Source of the DNA: an uncultured Actinomycetes bacterium
Lineage (GTDB): Bacteria; Actinomycetota; Geothermincolia; Fen-727; JACVIW01
DNA length: 64,000 nucleotides
NCBI GenBank assembly: GCA_937127245.1
Contig: CAKZLU010000029.1
Span: forward strand, 236,752 to 300,751
Direction: 5' to 3'
Both the position numbers and the translations under genes were made by a program. Below the pieces are notes generated by a model that saw only the letters and a list, made by a program, of their open reading frames with translations, searched no databases and had not been told where the DNA came from. Shown here piece by piece: positions 37,249-45,797 of this stretch; within the stretch, counting starts at the first letter, position 1; each line of letters begins with the position of its first letter.

Positions 37249-37468
37249 AATGCTTTCGAGGGGTCCGTTAGTTCATGTCAAAAGGCGAGGGCAGGGTAAA
37301 TTCGAGCATCTTGACCTTTCGTGCAGTGATAACTCGTAATCCCTGTTTTGATTTTGATAATGAAAGCGAGGTTGAGCAGTAGGGAAAATTTGCCACGATG
37401 CGCATGCAGCAATTATAATCAATTCACCGTTTCTGGGGGGGTAAATCGGGTACGTGAGAGGGGGCATT

Positions 37469-38242
37469 ATGAAAACCAAAATTCAAGGAGCGCTCGTTTT
37501 CTCAATCGCGGCGCTGTTTCTCGCTTTCCTCTTAGTCGCCGGAGGGTGCGGTGGGGAAAAGGGTCTTACCATCAAATCCGGCGTTCTGATGATGGGAAGC
37601 GACACCACTTACCCACCCTTTGAAAACATGGAAGGGGGAAAGGCTGTCGGTTTCGATGTTGACCTCGCCACTGAAATAGCCAAAAGGATGGGCTTGAAGC
37701 TTGAAGTTGTTCCGACTGCCTGGGATGGCATAATTCCGGGCTTGAAGACGGGCAAGTTTGACATTTTAATGTCAGCGATGACGATCACGCCGGAAAGAGC
37801 AAAAGAGATTAATTTTTCAGATCCTTATATCGATTCCGACCAATCAATCTGCGTGAAGAAGGGTTCTCCCATTAAGGATGAAGATGACCTGAAAGGAAAA
37901 GTCGTTGGTGTACAGATTGACACCACGGGTCAGTTTACAGCGGAGAAAATGGAGGGACTGAAAGAGATAAGCAAATTTGACACGATCCTGCTTGCTTTTG
38001 AGGCTCTGGAGCAGGGCAAGATTGACGCGATAATCAATGATTACCCGGTCAACGCTTACATGAGCAAGATACGGGGAAAGACTGAAGTTGTGAAGGAGAT
38101 CAAGACTGATGAGAAATACGGAATTGGGGTCAAGAAGGGCAACGAGAAACTTTTACAGGAGATAAACGAGGCTCTCAGAGAGATAAAGGCTGACGGCACC
38201 TACGATAAAATCTTCCAAAAGTGGTTTGGGCAGCCAAGCTGA
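37469..38242 (+). CDS. Polar amino-acid ABC transporter substrate-binding lipoprotein
   Basis: 257-residue family 3 solute-binding protein. The N-terminus has a signal segment and lipobox (LLVAGGC), so it is membrane-anchored. The mature chain shows the family opening GSDTTYPPFE, then GFDVDLATEIAKRMG, MSAMTITPERAKEINFSDPY, and late DAIINDYPVNAY. The ligand is probably a polar or basic amino acid such as Gln, His or Arg. GAGAGGGGGCATT precedes the ATG at 37469. It is the first gene of a complete binding-protein, permease, ATPase operon, and the hairpin after it may reduce expression of the downstream genes. Confidence 0.93.
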   Translation: MKTKIQGALVFSIAALFLAFLLVAGGCGGEKGLTIKSGVLMMGSDTTYPPFENMEGGKAVGFDVDLATEIAKRMGLKLEVVPTAWDGIIPGLKTGKFDILMSAMTITPERAKEINFSDPYIDSDQSICVKKGSPIKDEDDLKGKVVGVQIDTTGQFTAEKMEGLKEISKFDTILLAFEALEQGKIDAIINDYPVNAYMSKIRGKTEVVKEIKTDEKYGIGVKKGNEKLLQEINEALREIKADGTYDKIFQKWFGQPS

Positions 38243-38268
38243 GAAAATCGGGAATATGTTTGCTGTAT

Positions 38269-38295
38269 GAGCCTGCACCCTCGTAGTGCAGGCTC
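38269..38295 (+). terminator. Hairpin between binding protein and permease genes
   Basis: GAGCCTGCA (38269-38277) pairs perfectly with TGCAGGCTC (38287-38295) around a 9-nt loop. There is only a short T stretch after it. The position fits a partial terminator or an mRNA-stabilising element that keeps the binding protein in excess. Confidence 0.55.
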
Positions 38296-38321
38296 AATGA
38301 TTTTCCAAGGAGGAGATAGAA

Positions 38322-38993
38322 ATTAGAGCATTCTTTAATGAGTTTTTTAACTGGAGGATTCTTGCTGAGTCCATGCCCTATCTTTTGAAGGGCTTGCTTA
38401 TGACAATAAGGCTCGCGCTCGTATCCGAGGCTTGTATTCTTGCGTTTGGTCTTATTGTCGCTCTCTTGAGAATATCGCGAATCAGGATATTCAGAGCCGC
38501 CGCGGCGGTTTACATCGATGTGATTAGGGGCATGCCTCTGATTTTGCAAATCGTAATCATTTATTTTGGTCTCGGACACCTGGGGATAGGGTTGAGCAAA
38601 TTCGCGGCGGGGGTGCTTGCGCTCACCATCTGCTATGCGGCTTACGAGGCTGAAATTTTCCGGGCGGGTATCCTGTCTATACATAAAGGGCAGATGGAGG
38701 CTGCACGCTCGCTTGGAATGGGATATTTCAAGGCGATGCGATACATCATTCTCCCCCAGGCAATAAGAAGGGTAATACCCCCTCTATCTAACGAATTCAT
38801 TGCCCTTTTGAAGGACACCTCGCTTGTTTCGGTTATAGCGCTCTCAGAGGTTTTTCAGCGAGGTAGAGAATTAATGGGGACAAAAGCCAATGTGACGCCC
38901 CTGGTTGGGGTCGCGATATGTTACCTTATTGTTACCATACCGCTCATGCGTCTGGTGCAGAGAACTGAAAAATGGCTTTCCAGGGGTGATTAA
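38322..38993 (+). CDS. Amino-acid ABC transporter permease, probable ATT start
   Basis: Inner-membrane permease of the His/Glu/Gln/Arg/opine family with about five membrane helices and the EAA loop [22 protein letters not shown]. The first canonical start is the ATG at 38373, but upstream in the same frame the sequence reads [16 protein letters not shown], which is typical for the N-terminus of these permeases. AAGGAGGAG (38307-38315) lies six bases before an ATT at 38322, and no ATG, GTG or TTG stands near it, so I infer an ATT start. From 38373 the product would be 206 residues; from 38322 it is 223, closer to the family length. The stop lies 10 bp before the ATPase ATG. Confidence 0.85.
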   Translation: MRAFFNEFFNWRILAESMPYLLKGLLMTIRLALVSEACILAFGLIVALLRISRIRIFRAAAAVYIDVIRGMPLILQIVIIYFGLGHLGIGLSKFAAGVLALTICYAAYEAEIFRAGILSIHKGQMEAARSLGMGYFKAMRYIILPQAIRRVIPPLSNEFIALLKDTSLVSVIALSEVFQRGRELMGTKANVTPLVGVAICYLIVTIPLMRLVQRTEKWLSRGD

Positions 38994-39003
38994 GTCGGAC
39001 GCG

Positions 39004-39735
39004 ATGATAAAAATTGTGGGTTTAAGGAAAAAGTTCGGGCACCACGAGGTTTTGAAGGATATTGACCTTGAAGTCAAGCCATCGGAGGTGCTCGTTGTGG
39101 TTGGACCGAGTGGAAGCGGCAAGAGCACGCTGCTTCGATGTATAAACGGTCTGGAGCACGCGACTGAGGGGCAGATATTTATTGAGGGCACTGATATAAC
39201 TGACAGCAAGGTTGACATTAACCAAATAAGGCAAAAAGTGGGAATGGTTTTTCAAAGTTTCAATCTCTTTCCCCATCTGACTGCGCTTCGCAATATCACT
39301 CTTGCTCCAATAAAGGTTAAGAAGATGGACCCGGATGAAGCAAGCGAGAAGGCTTTAAAGCTTTTGGAAAAAGTGGGACTGAAGGATAAAGCAAATGCTT
39401 ACCCAGCGCATCTTTCCGGCGGTCAACAGCAGAGGGTGGCAATCGCAAGGGCGCTTGCAATGGACCCTGACGTGATGCTTTTTGACGAGGTTACGAGCGC
39501 ACTTGACCCCGAATTGGTAAAAGAGGTTCTTGACACCATGAAAGACCTTGCTCGTGAGGGAATGACCATGATTGTCGTAACGCACGAGATGGGGTTCGCA
39601 AAAGAGGTGGGCGACAGGCTCATCTTTATGGATGACGGGGAGATAGTCGAAGAGGGGCTTCCGGAAACCGTGTTCACCAGACCAAAACATCCGAGAACGA
39701 AGGAGTTTTTCTCAAAGATTCTTTCACACATATAG
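39004..39735 (+). CDS. Amino-acid ABC transporter ATP-binding protein
   Basis: 243-residue ATPase of the polar amino-acid uptake (GlnQ/HisP) family. Walker [10 protein letters not shown] at about residues 34-42, Q-loop [12 protein letters not shown], signature [15 protein letters not shown], Walker [15 protein letters not shown] and the switch His in VVTHEMGF are all intact. The longer frame from 38905 overlaps the permease; the ATG at 39004 fits the family N-terminus ([12 protein letters not shown]). It is the last gene of the transporter operon. Confidence 0.95.
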   Translation: MIKIVGLRKKFGHHEVLKDIDLEVKPSEVLVVVGPSGSGKSTLLRCINGLEHATEGQIFIEGTDITDSKVDINQIRQKVGMVFQSFNLFPHLTALRNITLAPIKVKKMDPDEASEKALKLLEKVGLKDKANAYPAHLSGGQQQRVAIARALAMDPDVMLFDEVTSALDPELVKEVLDTMKDLAREGMTMIVVTHEMGFAKEVGDRLIFMDDGEIVEEGLPETVFTRPKHPRTKEFFSKILSHI

Positions 39736-39844
39736 TCGCGAGTGATTTGCTTGTCATGGTTTCAGTTAGCGTTCGCGCTCTGGGTTTCAAGGTAATCATT
39801 GATGGTTGAACTCAAGTTGGACGCGGAATTGATTGGGAGGTGAT

Positions 39845-40858
39845 ATGCATCTTTTTAAGGCGTTGCGGTTTCTTGCTCTTCCCCTTACTCAAGGTTATTT
39901 GCTTCCCTCGATCGTAAAGTATTCCGACAGGTTGAGAGACTCAAATCACCACCCTTCAGTTCCCACCGTTAAAGGAAATCAGTTCACCGTGAAAGCTGCT
40001 GATGGCCTGAGGCTTAAGGGAAGCGCGTGCGGTTCGGGGATGGAGGCTATCTTTTTCGTCCATGGTTGGACGTGCAACAGAAATATATTTGGGTTTCAAG
40101 TCGCGCGTTTTCAGGATCGGTATCTGTGCGTTACCTATGATCAGAGAGGTCATGGCGAATCGGAGATACCCGGCGATCTCGATTATGCTACAGAAACGCT
40201 TGCCTCAGATCTTGATCGTGTCATAGAAAGCTTCGACCCAGAATCTTTTGTGATCGCCGGGCACAGTATGGGAGGATTTGCGGCGCTTAAGTTTTATGAG
40301 AATTATTCAAAAAAGTACTCTGGTAGGTTCAAGGGTCTCGCTTTGATCGATTCCACCGGCACCGCTTTGACCGATGCGATAATTTTTGGGCGCCTTATAT
40401 CGCTCGTCTACCCCAACCCGTTGGGCAGTCTACTGAGCGCCTTAGGGAAAAGAAGCGATTTTGCCGACAGAATCCGCGAGTTTTTTAAAGAGACCTCTGC
40501 CGCTTATCTTCTCATGCGCTTGGCCGCTTTTGGAAAAACCCCTTCCGCAAGGCAGGTTGAGTTCATGAAAGACATGGTAATGTCGACGAAGGTGACAACG
40601 ATTGCCCTTGCCGCAAGGTCGTGCCTTGATTTCGACTTCTCGGATAGACTGAGCGAAGTGAAGGTGCCGACTCTTATTCTTGTGGGGGATAAGGACCGTC
40701 TCACAAGTCTTGATGCGAACGTTATTACGCAATCAAAGATGCCATCTGCCGAACTCATTTTGTTTCCTGGTGCAGGACACTGTACTCTTATCGAGCGACC
40801 CGATCTTGTGAATATCGAGATTGAACGCTTTTTGGACGGGTTTTTTTCAAAGGATTGA
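39845..40858 (+). CDS. Alpha/beta hydrolase
   Basis: 337-residue hydrolase. Strand beta3 with FFVHGWTC, the DQRGHGES turn, nucleophile elbow AGHSMGGFAA at about residue 137, acid in LVGDKDRLT and His in FPGAGHCTL make a complete Ser-Asp-His triad. An N-terminal extension of about 60 residues precedes the fold. GGGAGGTGAT precedes the ATG at 39845; the earlier in-frame start at 39833 lacks a site. It is one of three alpha/beta hydrolases in the window. Substrate unknown. The 149-bp gap after it contains no gene. Confidence 0.88.
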   Translation: MHLFKALRFLALPLTQGYLLPSIVKYSDRLRDSNHHPSVPTVKGNQFTVKAADGLRLKGSACGSGMEAIFFVHGWTCNRNIFGFQVARFQDRYLCVTYDQRGHGESEIPGDLDYATETLASDLDRVIESFDPESFVIAGHSMGGFAALKFYENYSKKYSGRFKGLALIDSTGTALTDAIIFGRLISLVYPNPLGSLLSALGKRSDFADRIREFFKETSAAYLLMRLAAFGKTPSARQVEFMKDMVMSTKVTTIALAARSCLDFDFSDRLSEVKVPTLILVGDKDRLTSLDANVITQSKMPSAELILFPGAGHCTLIERPDLVNIEIERFLDGFFSKD

Positions 40859-41006
40859 AAGCTTTTTCTTTTGAACCAAAACCAACCTGATAGGGTGGCG
40901 GTTATTTTTTTTATGATTCATTGTTTTTACCGGATTTTTACAGAAATTTGCAAGAAGTTTGTTTGACAGAAACTGGGATGTCCAAGGTATATAGGGGGAT
41001 TCTCAA

Positions 41007-41216
41007 ATGTTTTTAAAAGAATCAACTAGAGGGATTATCAAAATGCACGGTTTGAGAATCGACCGCACTATTCACAATTACCTGTATTTCACTTTTTATG
41101 ACGCTTACGTAAGGTTTTTCCTTTGGCTCGGTCACACTCTGCGCATCCTTCTCGGCAACACAAGAATAGCCAAGTACATTTTAGGGCTGTTGTTAACAGA
41201 TATCACGCCAAAGTAA
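41007..41216 (+). pseudogene. N-terminal fragment of a broken Fe-S protein gene
   Basis: A 69-codon frame from ATG (after AGGGGG) reading HGLRIDRTIHNYLYFTFYD and GLLLTDITPK before TAA. The continuation is visible in another frame as KVITMNEA, a TAG, then KILSLKEDVVLG, running into the Fe-S frame that starts at 41261. So one gene has been split by an indel near 41210 and a nonsense codon at 41235. The first part looks like a hydrophobic helical segment. Confidence 0.6.
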
Positions 41217-41260
41217 TAACAATGAACGAGGCGTAGAAAATTCTTTCCCTGAAAGAGGAC

Positions 41261-41917
41261 GTGGTCCTCGGCCCTGATTCATCAAGCAGAATCATTCCTT
41301 TTCCGTACGCGAAAAGCATTATATTGAGGGAGCCCGACTACATCGCTGTGATGGACTGCCCTTGCAGGCTTGCAAGGGATTCATGTCTCCCCATTAATGT
41401 CTGCATCGCTGTTGGAAAGACAACCGCGAGCTTCTGGCTTGAACATGGAGAGAAATATCACTCCAGGAGGATCAGTCAGGAGGAAGCAATTGAGATTTTG
41501 TCTCAAGGAAGAAAGAAGGGTAATGTGCTAACCGCTTGGTTCAAAGTGGCGACTGGAGGACGTACCGGTGTAATCTGCTCCTGTTGCTCCTGCTGCTGCG
41601 GCGGAATTGAGGGCATGAGAATTATATCCAAACTTAAGGGCGCGGAAAGTATTTCCAACATAGCCCCTTCTGGTTATTCAGTTAGAGTTTTCGAGGATAA
41701 ATGTTTTTCATGCGGCAAGTGCGTGGAGGTTTGCCCGTTCGGCGCGTCAACTGTTTTGCCATGGGAAAAACCGAGAATCAATTCAGAAAAATGTTTGGGT
41801 TGCGCTGTTTGCGCGGAGCTCTGCCAAGCCGGGGCGCGGGAGATTTTTCTTGATCCGGAGAAAGGATATCCCCTCGACCTTGATATTGCCCGGCAGGTAA
41901 TCGAAGGTACGCGGTAG
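41261..41917 (+). CDS. 4Fe-4S ferredoxin-type protein, C-terminal part of a broken gene
   Basis: 218-residue frame (GTG at 41261) holding all the cluster motifs: DCPCRLARDSC, SCCSCCCGG, then CFSCGKCVEVCPFGA and CLGCAVCAELCQAGA, so up to two 4Fe-4S clusters plus a Cys-rich central site. It is the paralogue of the intact gene at 44792. The frame continues upstream without a start through KILSLKED to a TAG, and the N-terminal part lies in the separate frame 41007-41216. No ribosome-binding site precedes 41261, so expression is doubtful. It was probably co-transcribed with the GMC gene 48 bp downstream. Confidence 0.6.
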   Translation: MVLGPDSSSRIIPFPYAKSIILREPDYIAVMDCPCRLARDSCLPINVCIAVGKTTASFWLEHGEKYHSRRISQEEAIEILSQGRKKGNVLTAWFKVATGGRTGVICSCCSCCCGGIEGMRIISKLKGAESISNIAPSGYSVRVFEDKCFSCGKCVEVCPFGASTVLPWEKPRINSEKCLGCAVCAELCQAGAREIFLDPEKGYPLDLDIARQVIEGTR

Positions 41918-41965
41918 TTCGATAGATTTTTGTAACAGCCGTAAGGCATAAGGAGGTATCCGTAA

Positions 41966-42298
41966 ATGAAAAGGTCGGCACAGTATCTGGTGGTGGGTTC
42001 GGGTGCGGGAGGAGGGACTGTAGCCAGAGAGCTTTCGTTAAAGGGTGCCGATGTCATTGTTCTTGAAAGAGGCAGGACAATATCTCGCGTTGGAGACTAC
42101 CTTTTCGTTTTGTACGCCCTTGACGGTCACGGCTTTTTAAAGTCTGAAGAGGGCATGGGAGTAGCGAGGGCGCTCGTGACTGGTGGCTCAACCCTTCTCA
42201 CGTGCGGCACAGCGGCTAAACCGCCGGCAGGAATGTTTGAAAAATACGGGATTGACCTTGATGTTACTTGGACGATGCCTCCAAGGACCTCAAGGTGA
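41966..42298 (+). pseudogene. N-terminal FAD-binding part of a frameshifted GMC oxidoreductase
   Basis: 110-codon frame after AAGGAGG. It shows the FAD loop VVGSGAGGGTVARELSLKG, an LERG block and LVTGGSTLLTCGTA, typical of GMC (glucose-methanol-choline) oxidoreductases. It runs out of frame at about 42262-42270, just after KYGIDLDVTW, and reaches TGA at 42296. The rest of the enzyme is encoded in the next frame from about 42268. A single-base indel explains it, either a real mutation or a consensus error. Confidence 0.7.
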
Positions 42299-43263
42299 AG
42301 GAACTACCGGATGATGTCATCGGGGAGGGGAGTCTTCATCTACTGGAGGTGGGAAATAGGCTTGGAATGAACTGGCGCAAACTTGATAAGTTCGTAGATC
42401 CAAAGTTGTGCAAACCTCGCTATTGCAATTGCATGCTGGGGTGCCCCAGGGGCGCCAAGTGGACCTCGAAGGTTTTTCTCGAAGAAGCCCTTGGGCACGG
42501 GGCAACGATTGTGGATTCGACGAAAGTTGAGCAAGTGGTCATTAGGAATAACACGGCTGTTGGAGTCAGGGCATGGAAAAGGGGAGAAGGGGAAATCATC
42601 TTCGAAGCCGAAAAAGTAATTCTTGCCGCCGGAGGGATTGGGACCCTTGTGATTCTAAAGAACTCAGGGCTCTGCGAAGCCGGGTATGGCTTTTTTTGCG
42701 ACCCGCTGGTTTTCACTGTTGGGTTTCATCCGAGGCTGAAACCTGGCTTTGAACTGCCCATGACTGTTGGCACGTTTGATTTCTGGGATAATGAGGGTTG
42801 CTTCCTTTCGCCTGTCGTGGACCCGTGGATGTCATTCGGCATAGAAATACTCAAGGCTAAACCTTCAAGGATTTATAACTGGGCTCGCTATGCCCGTGCT
42901 ATGGGGATAATGACAAAGGCTAAAGATACGCTGGAGGGAACAATATTCGCAGATGAGCGCTTCTCGAAAAGCTTAACGGCACAAGACATGAGAAGGCTTG
43001 ATAAGGGAATAGCGATTTCCAGGAAAATGCTTATCGAGGCAGGCTGCCACCCAGACTCTATATGGGTTACCAAGCCGAGAGGTGCCCACCCCGGAGGGAC
43101 TTGCAGAATTGGGAAAATCGTGAACTCTGATCTCGAGACGGAGGTGAAAAATCTCTATGTATGTGATGCCTCAGTGATTCCAGATTCGGTGGCTGCTCCT
43201 GTCGTGATTACTTTGGTTGCTTTAGGGAAACGTCTCGCCGATAAACTCGAGCCGACACCCTGA
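42268..43263 (+). pseudogene. C-terminal part of the frameshifted GMC oxidoreductase
   Basis: 331-codon frame that continues the GMC enzyme: DDASKDLKVKELPDDVIG, a Cys-rich CKPRYCNCMLGCPRGAKW, the FAD-contact ILAAGGIGT, and the C-terminal AHPGGTCRIG with NLYVCDASVIPD. Fused back to 41966-42298 it would give about 430 residues, a normal length for the short ferredoxin-linked GMC group. No ribosome-binding site precedes it. The pair with the upstream Fe-S gene suggests a membrane-associated or ferredoxin-linked alcohol dehydrogenase, now perhaps inactive. Confidence 0.75.
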
Positions 43264-43361
43264 GGGCGGCTAAAGATAATTTATGAGATTAAACAGCATT
43301 TTTTTCATTTCCACAAGACAAAGGTTTCAAGCAGGCATGTTTGGAAAGTGGGGGGTTGTGA

Positions 43362-43558
43362 ATGGCAAGGAATATCGAAAAGGGAGCCAAGTTCTGTTTG
43401 GAGAAATGTCCGCTGTGCGTCAAGGGAAGAGAAAAGGTCAAGGGACTACTTTACGGTTTTTTAAAAATTGAAGCTCGCTTTTGCCTTTTATACCGGGATT
43501 ATGAAAATATTACGGGGTGCCGGCGTACGAAAAGCCTCCCGAAAGAGAGAACGCTTAA
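43362..43558 (+). pseudogene. Small Cys-rich protein gene, probably frameshifted
   Basis: From ATG after GTGGGGGG the frame reads MARNIEKGAKFCLEKCPLCV, KGREKVKGLLYGFLKIEARF and CLLYRDYENI, then continues to a stop at 43590 with unconvincing sequence. In the next frame the DNA reads GVPAYEKPPERENA and stops at TAA 43556-43558, which joins well as a C-terminus. I therefore think a base was lost near 43520. Function unknown; the CxxC suggests metal binding. It follows two other broken genes. Confidence 0.4.
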
Positions 43559-43689
43559 GACATTTGACTTGAGCATGTCGTTGCTAAAATAAACTGAGCA
43601 TGCTCTTACTCCGAGCGCTCCCGGTGGATATGGCTCCAATGGGAACATTTCTGCTCAGTAGAGCTGGTTTATACGCCATTTTTTGAGTT

Positions 43690-43884
43690 TCAAAGGCCAA
43701 CCGCCCTCTTGCTTTTCTCAGTTCTGTCTCTTCTGGTGATTCGGCTCGCTTCGCGTACCTCCCTTACGAAATGAGTTTTGCCAAGAAGGGTGGTATAAGG
43801 GCGCGGCCGCGAAAGACCAGAGCTTCTGTTATCTTCGAAAGGAATTCCAAGGACCCATCTTTCGATTTCGTCGTTTGTGTACAT
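43690..43884 (-). CDS. Small basic protein with strong promoter and RBS
   Basis: 64-residue ORF that I do not recognise. It is basic in its second half (REVREASRITRRDRTEKSKR) and has no cysteines. Support comes from the signals: AAAGGAGGATCAG directly before the ATG and a TTGCAT-16-TATAAT promoter 50 bp upstream. It is divergent from the XRE-cupin regulator and shares its control region. It may also be the shortened start of a longer lost gene. Confidence 0.5.
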   Translation of the reverse strand: MYTNDEIERWVLGIPFEDNRSSGLSRPRPYTTLLGKTHFVREVREASRITRRDRTEKSKRAVGL

Positions 43885-43932
43885 CTGATCCTCCTTTCAT
43901 ATTAGCATGATATTACTAACTCATGCACTATA

Positions 43933-43960
43933 ATTATAGCATTTTATAAGATTTATGCAA
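43933..43960 (-). promoter_or_regulatory. Minus-strand promoter for the 43690-43884 ORF
   Basis: On the minus strand TTGCAT (complement of 43955-43960), a 16-bp spacer and TATAAT (complement of 43933-43938). The -10 lies within the palindrome CTATAATTATAG, and CACAATTGTG (43961-43970), a perfect palindrome, adjoins the -35. Confidence 0.6.
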
Positions 43961-43990
43961 CACAATTGTGATACAGTATTGAAGTAATTT

Positions 43991-44004
43991 ATACAAGGTT
44001 GTAT
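43991..44004. promoter_or_regulatory. Candidate operator of the XRE-cupin regulator
   Basis: Inverted repeat ATACAA-GG-TTGTAT. It overlaps the -10 of a plus-strand promoter candidate (TTGTGA at 43966, TATACA at 43990) and lies 62 bp before the preferred regulator start. Autoregulation is inference. Confidence 0.4.
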
Positions 44005-44065
44005 TATGCATTTAACACTGCGGCAGAGCGGTTTTGGTTATTTTTTGAGTGAATGGGGGGTTACC

Positions 44066-44602
44066 GTGGAGGATATCGGCGCAATTCTTAAGAGAATCAG
44101 GGAGAGGAACGGTTATTCCATGAGAAAAGTAGCCTCCGACACTGGATTTTCTCTCTCATTTTTGAGCAAACTCGAGAGTGGAAAATCAAGTATTACCGTG
44201 AAAAATCTTGTGAAACTGCTTAATTACTACGGTGTAACACTTGCGGATGTGTTTGGGCAGGTCAAGAAAGAACAATATATTTATCCGCTTGAAAGAAGAA
44301 AGATAATAGAGAGTTCCGAGTCTGTAAAAATCGAAACGCTCGTTGATCTCAAAGGCGCAAGTATGGAACCATTGATAGTGCGGTTCAATCCCAGGGCAAA
44401 ATACTTTGAGGAAGTTGAGCACGGGGGTGAGGAATTCGCCATAATTTTGAAAGGGAATTTTCGCTTTGAGATTGACGGGGTTTCATACTATATGAAGGAG
44501 GGGGATGCCGCCTATTTTCCCGGTTTTAAAGAGCACAAATGGGAAAATGTGAGTGAAGATTTCGGGGAAGTATTGATGATTACGACCCCTCCGAGTATTT
44601 AG
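44066..44602 (+). CDS. XRE family regulator with C-terminal cupin domain
   Basis: 178-residue regulator. The N-terminal XRE helix-turn-helix is MEDIGAILKRIRERNGYSMR followed by TGFSLSFLSKLESGKSSIT. The C-terminal cupin domain shows EVEHGGEEFAIILKGNFRFEIDG and YYMKEGDAAYFPGFKEHKW, the two cupin motifs, where a small-molecule ligand or metal would bind. Two alternative starts exist: ATG at 44006 and GTG at 44066. The GTG has GGGGGG 6 bases upstream and matches the family N-terminus. The gene is divergent from a small ORF and precedes the Fe-S protein at 44792, both likely targets. Confidence 0.9.
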   Translation: MEDIGAILKRIRERNGYSMRKVASDTGFSLSFLSKLESGKSSITVKNLVKLLNYYGVTLADVFGQVKKEQYIYPLERRKIIESSESVKIETLVDLKGASMEPLIVRFNPRAKYFEEVEHGGEEFAIILKGNFRFEIDGVSYYMKEGDAAYFPGFKEHKWENVSEDFGEVLMITTPPSI

Positions 44603-44791
44603 CTCTCTACCTGCTTAACCGCTCTTATACGAAAAAGCATACCTCACGTTTCTTGTGTAGTCTTATTTTTAGAAACCTCCAGATAGGTCCGGTGTGTGGA
44701 TTTGATCGATTTGAAGCCAATTTATTATGTTGCTTAGTTGGGTTACTTTATAAAGGTTATTGCGGTTTGATAATGAGGTGAGGTGATTTAA

Positions 44792-45562
44792 TTGGCGATG
44801 CCTCTTTTCGTAGTCGAGTTGATAAAAAAGTCTTTTCCCCACAGAAGCACTGTTACGAAACTTACAAAATACAAAGCAATAGGGAAGATTATCGAAAAGG
44901 CTCTTTTTGAGGGTGATGAGCTTGTATTTCTGCCCCACCAGCAAATCTACATAGATGAAGAAATTAAAACCGGGCAAGATGACCAGATACTTCTTCCGTA
45001 TCAAGTGGCTGAATATTTCGTGGAAAAAGCAAAATTCCACTGGATTATGAATAAGTGCATATGCAGGGATTCCATGCACTGCGAAAAATATCCCGTGGAG
45101 CTGGGATGTCTTTTCTTGGGTGAGGCGGCAAAAGGTATAAACTCAAAGCTCGGCAGGCCTGCAAGCAAGAATGAGGCTTTAGACCATTTGAAGAAATGCA
45201 GGGACGCGGGGCTTGTTCACCTCATAGGAAAGAACAAACTTGATTCTGTCTGGCTGAATGTAAGACCAGGGAAAAAACTCTTTACAATCTGCAACTGCTG
45301 CGAGTGTTGCTGCTTGTGGCGGATTCTTCCCGATGTTTCATCTGACATATCATCAAAGGTCAAGCGCATGTGCGGCGTAAAGATAACGGTGGGGGATGAG
45401 TGCACCGGATGTGGGAAATGCGTCGAAGTTTGCATCTCTTCGGCTATACGCGTCCTGGAGGGTAAAGCAGTAATCAATGATCAATGCAAAGGCTGTGGCA
45501 GGTGTGTTGTTGTCTGCCCTCAGAATGCCGTGAAGGCGAGTATTGACTTTGAGAAAGCGTGA
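44792..45562 (+). CDS. 4Fe-4S ferredoxin-type protein (intact paralogue)
   Basis: 256-residue Fe-S protein. It has a Cys set CICRDSMHC, a central NCCECCCLW and two ferredoxin motifs, CTGCGKCVEVC and CKGCGRCVVVCPQNAV. The layout equals that of the broken protein at 41007-41917, but the two sequences are well diverged. These proteins occur beside GMC-type or other oxidoreductases in anaerobes and may pass electrons; no function is proven. Start TTG at 44792 has GAGGTGAT before it; an ATG two codons later is possible. The gap 44603-44791 holds no gene. Confidence 0.8.
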   Translation: MAMPLFVVELIKKSFPHRSTVTKLTKYKAIGKIIEKALFEGDELVFLPHQQIYIDEEIKTGQDDQILLPYQVAEYFVEKAKFHWIMNKCICRDSMHCEKYPVELGCLFLGEAAKGINSKLGRPASKNEALDHLKKCRDAGLVHLIGKNKLDSVWLNVRPGKKLFTICNCCECCCLWRILPDVSSDISSKVKRMCGVKITVGDECTGCGKCVEVCISSAIRVLEGKAVINDQCKGCGRCVVVCPQNAVKASIDFEKA

Positions 45563-45644
45563 AAAACGACTGTTACACTTTTAGACCAAGTTATCGAACT
45601 GGACTGAATCTTGCTTTTTCTTTTGAGCGGGAAAATCGACCCTA

Positions 45645-45797
45645 TTATCGAGCATTCAAGCCAATCGGCATAAAGAGTAGCGGATTGATATTTTCTCACC
45701 ACGCCCCACGGGCAATTTCTCCCGCTTTTATCAAAAAATCAAGCTTCGGGTTGCTTATAAAGTCGAGGTGCTTGACAGGTATTTTTCTCTCAATCAA
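45645..45797 (-). pseudogene. Short coupled ORF with internal stop after ARPP-1 gene
   Basis: TTG at 45797 overlaps the ARPP-1 stop. The frame reads MIERKIPVKHLDFISNPKLD and FLIKAGEIARGAW, then TGA, then ENINPLLFMPIGLNAR and TAA. The smooth composition across the TGA (next to a Trp codon) suggests a 50-residue protein with a nonsense change, or a remnant of a longer one. I do not recognise it. Confidence 0.3.
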
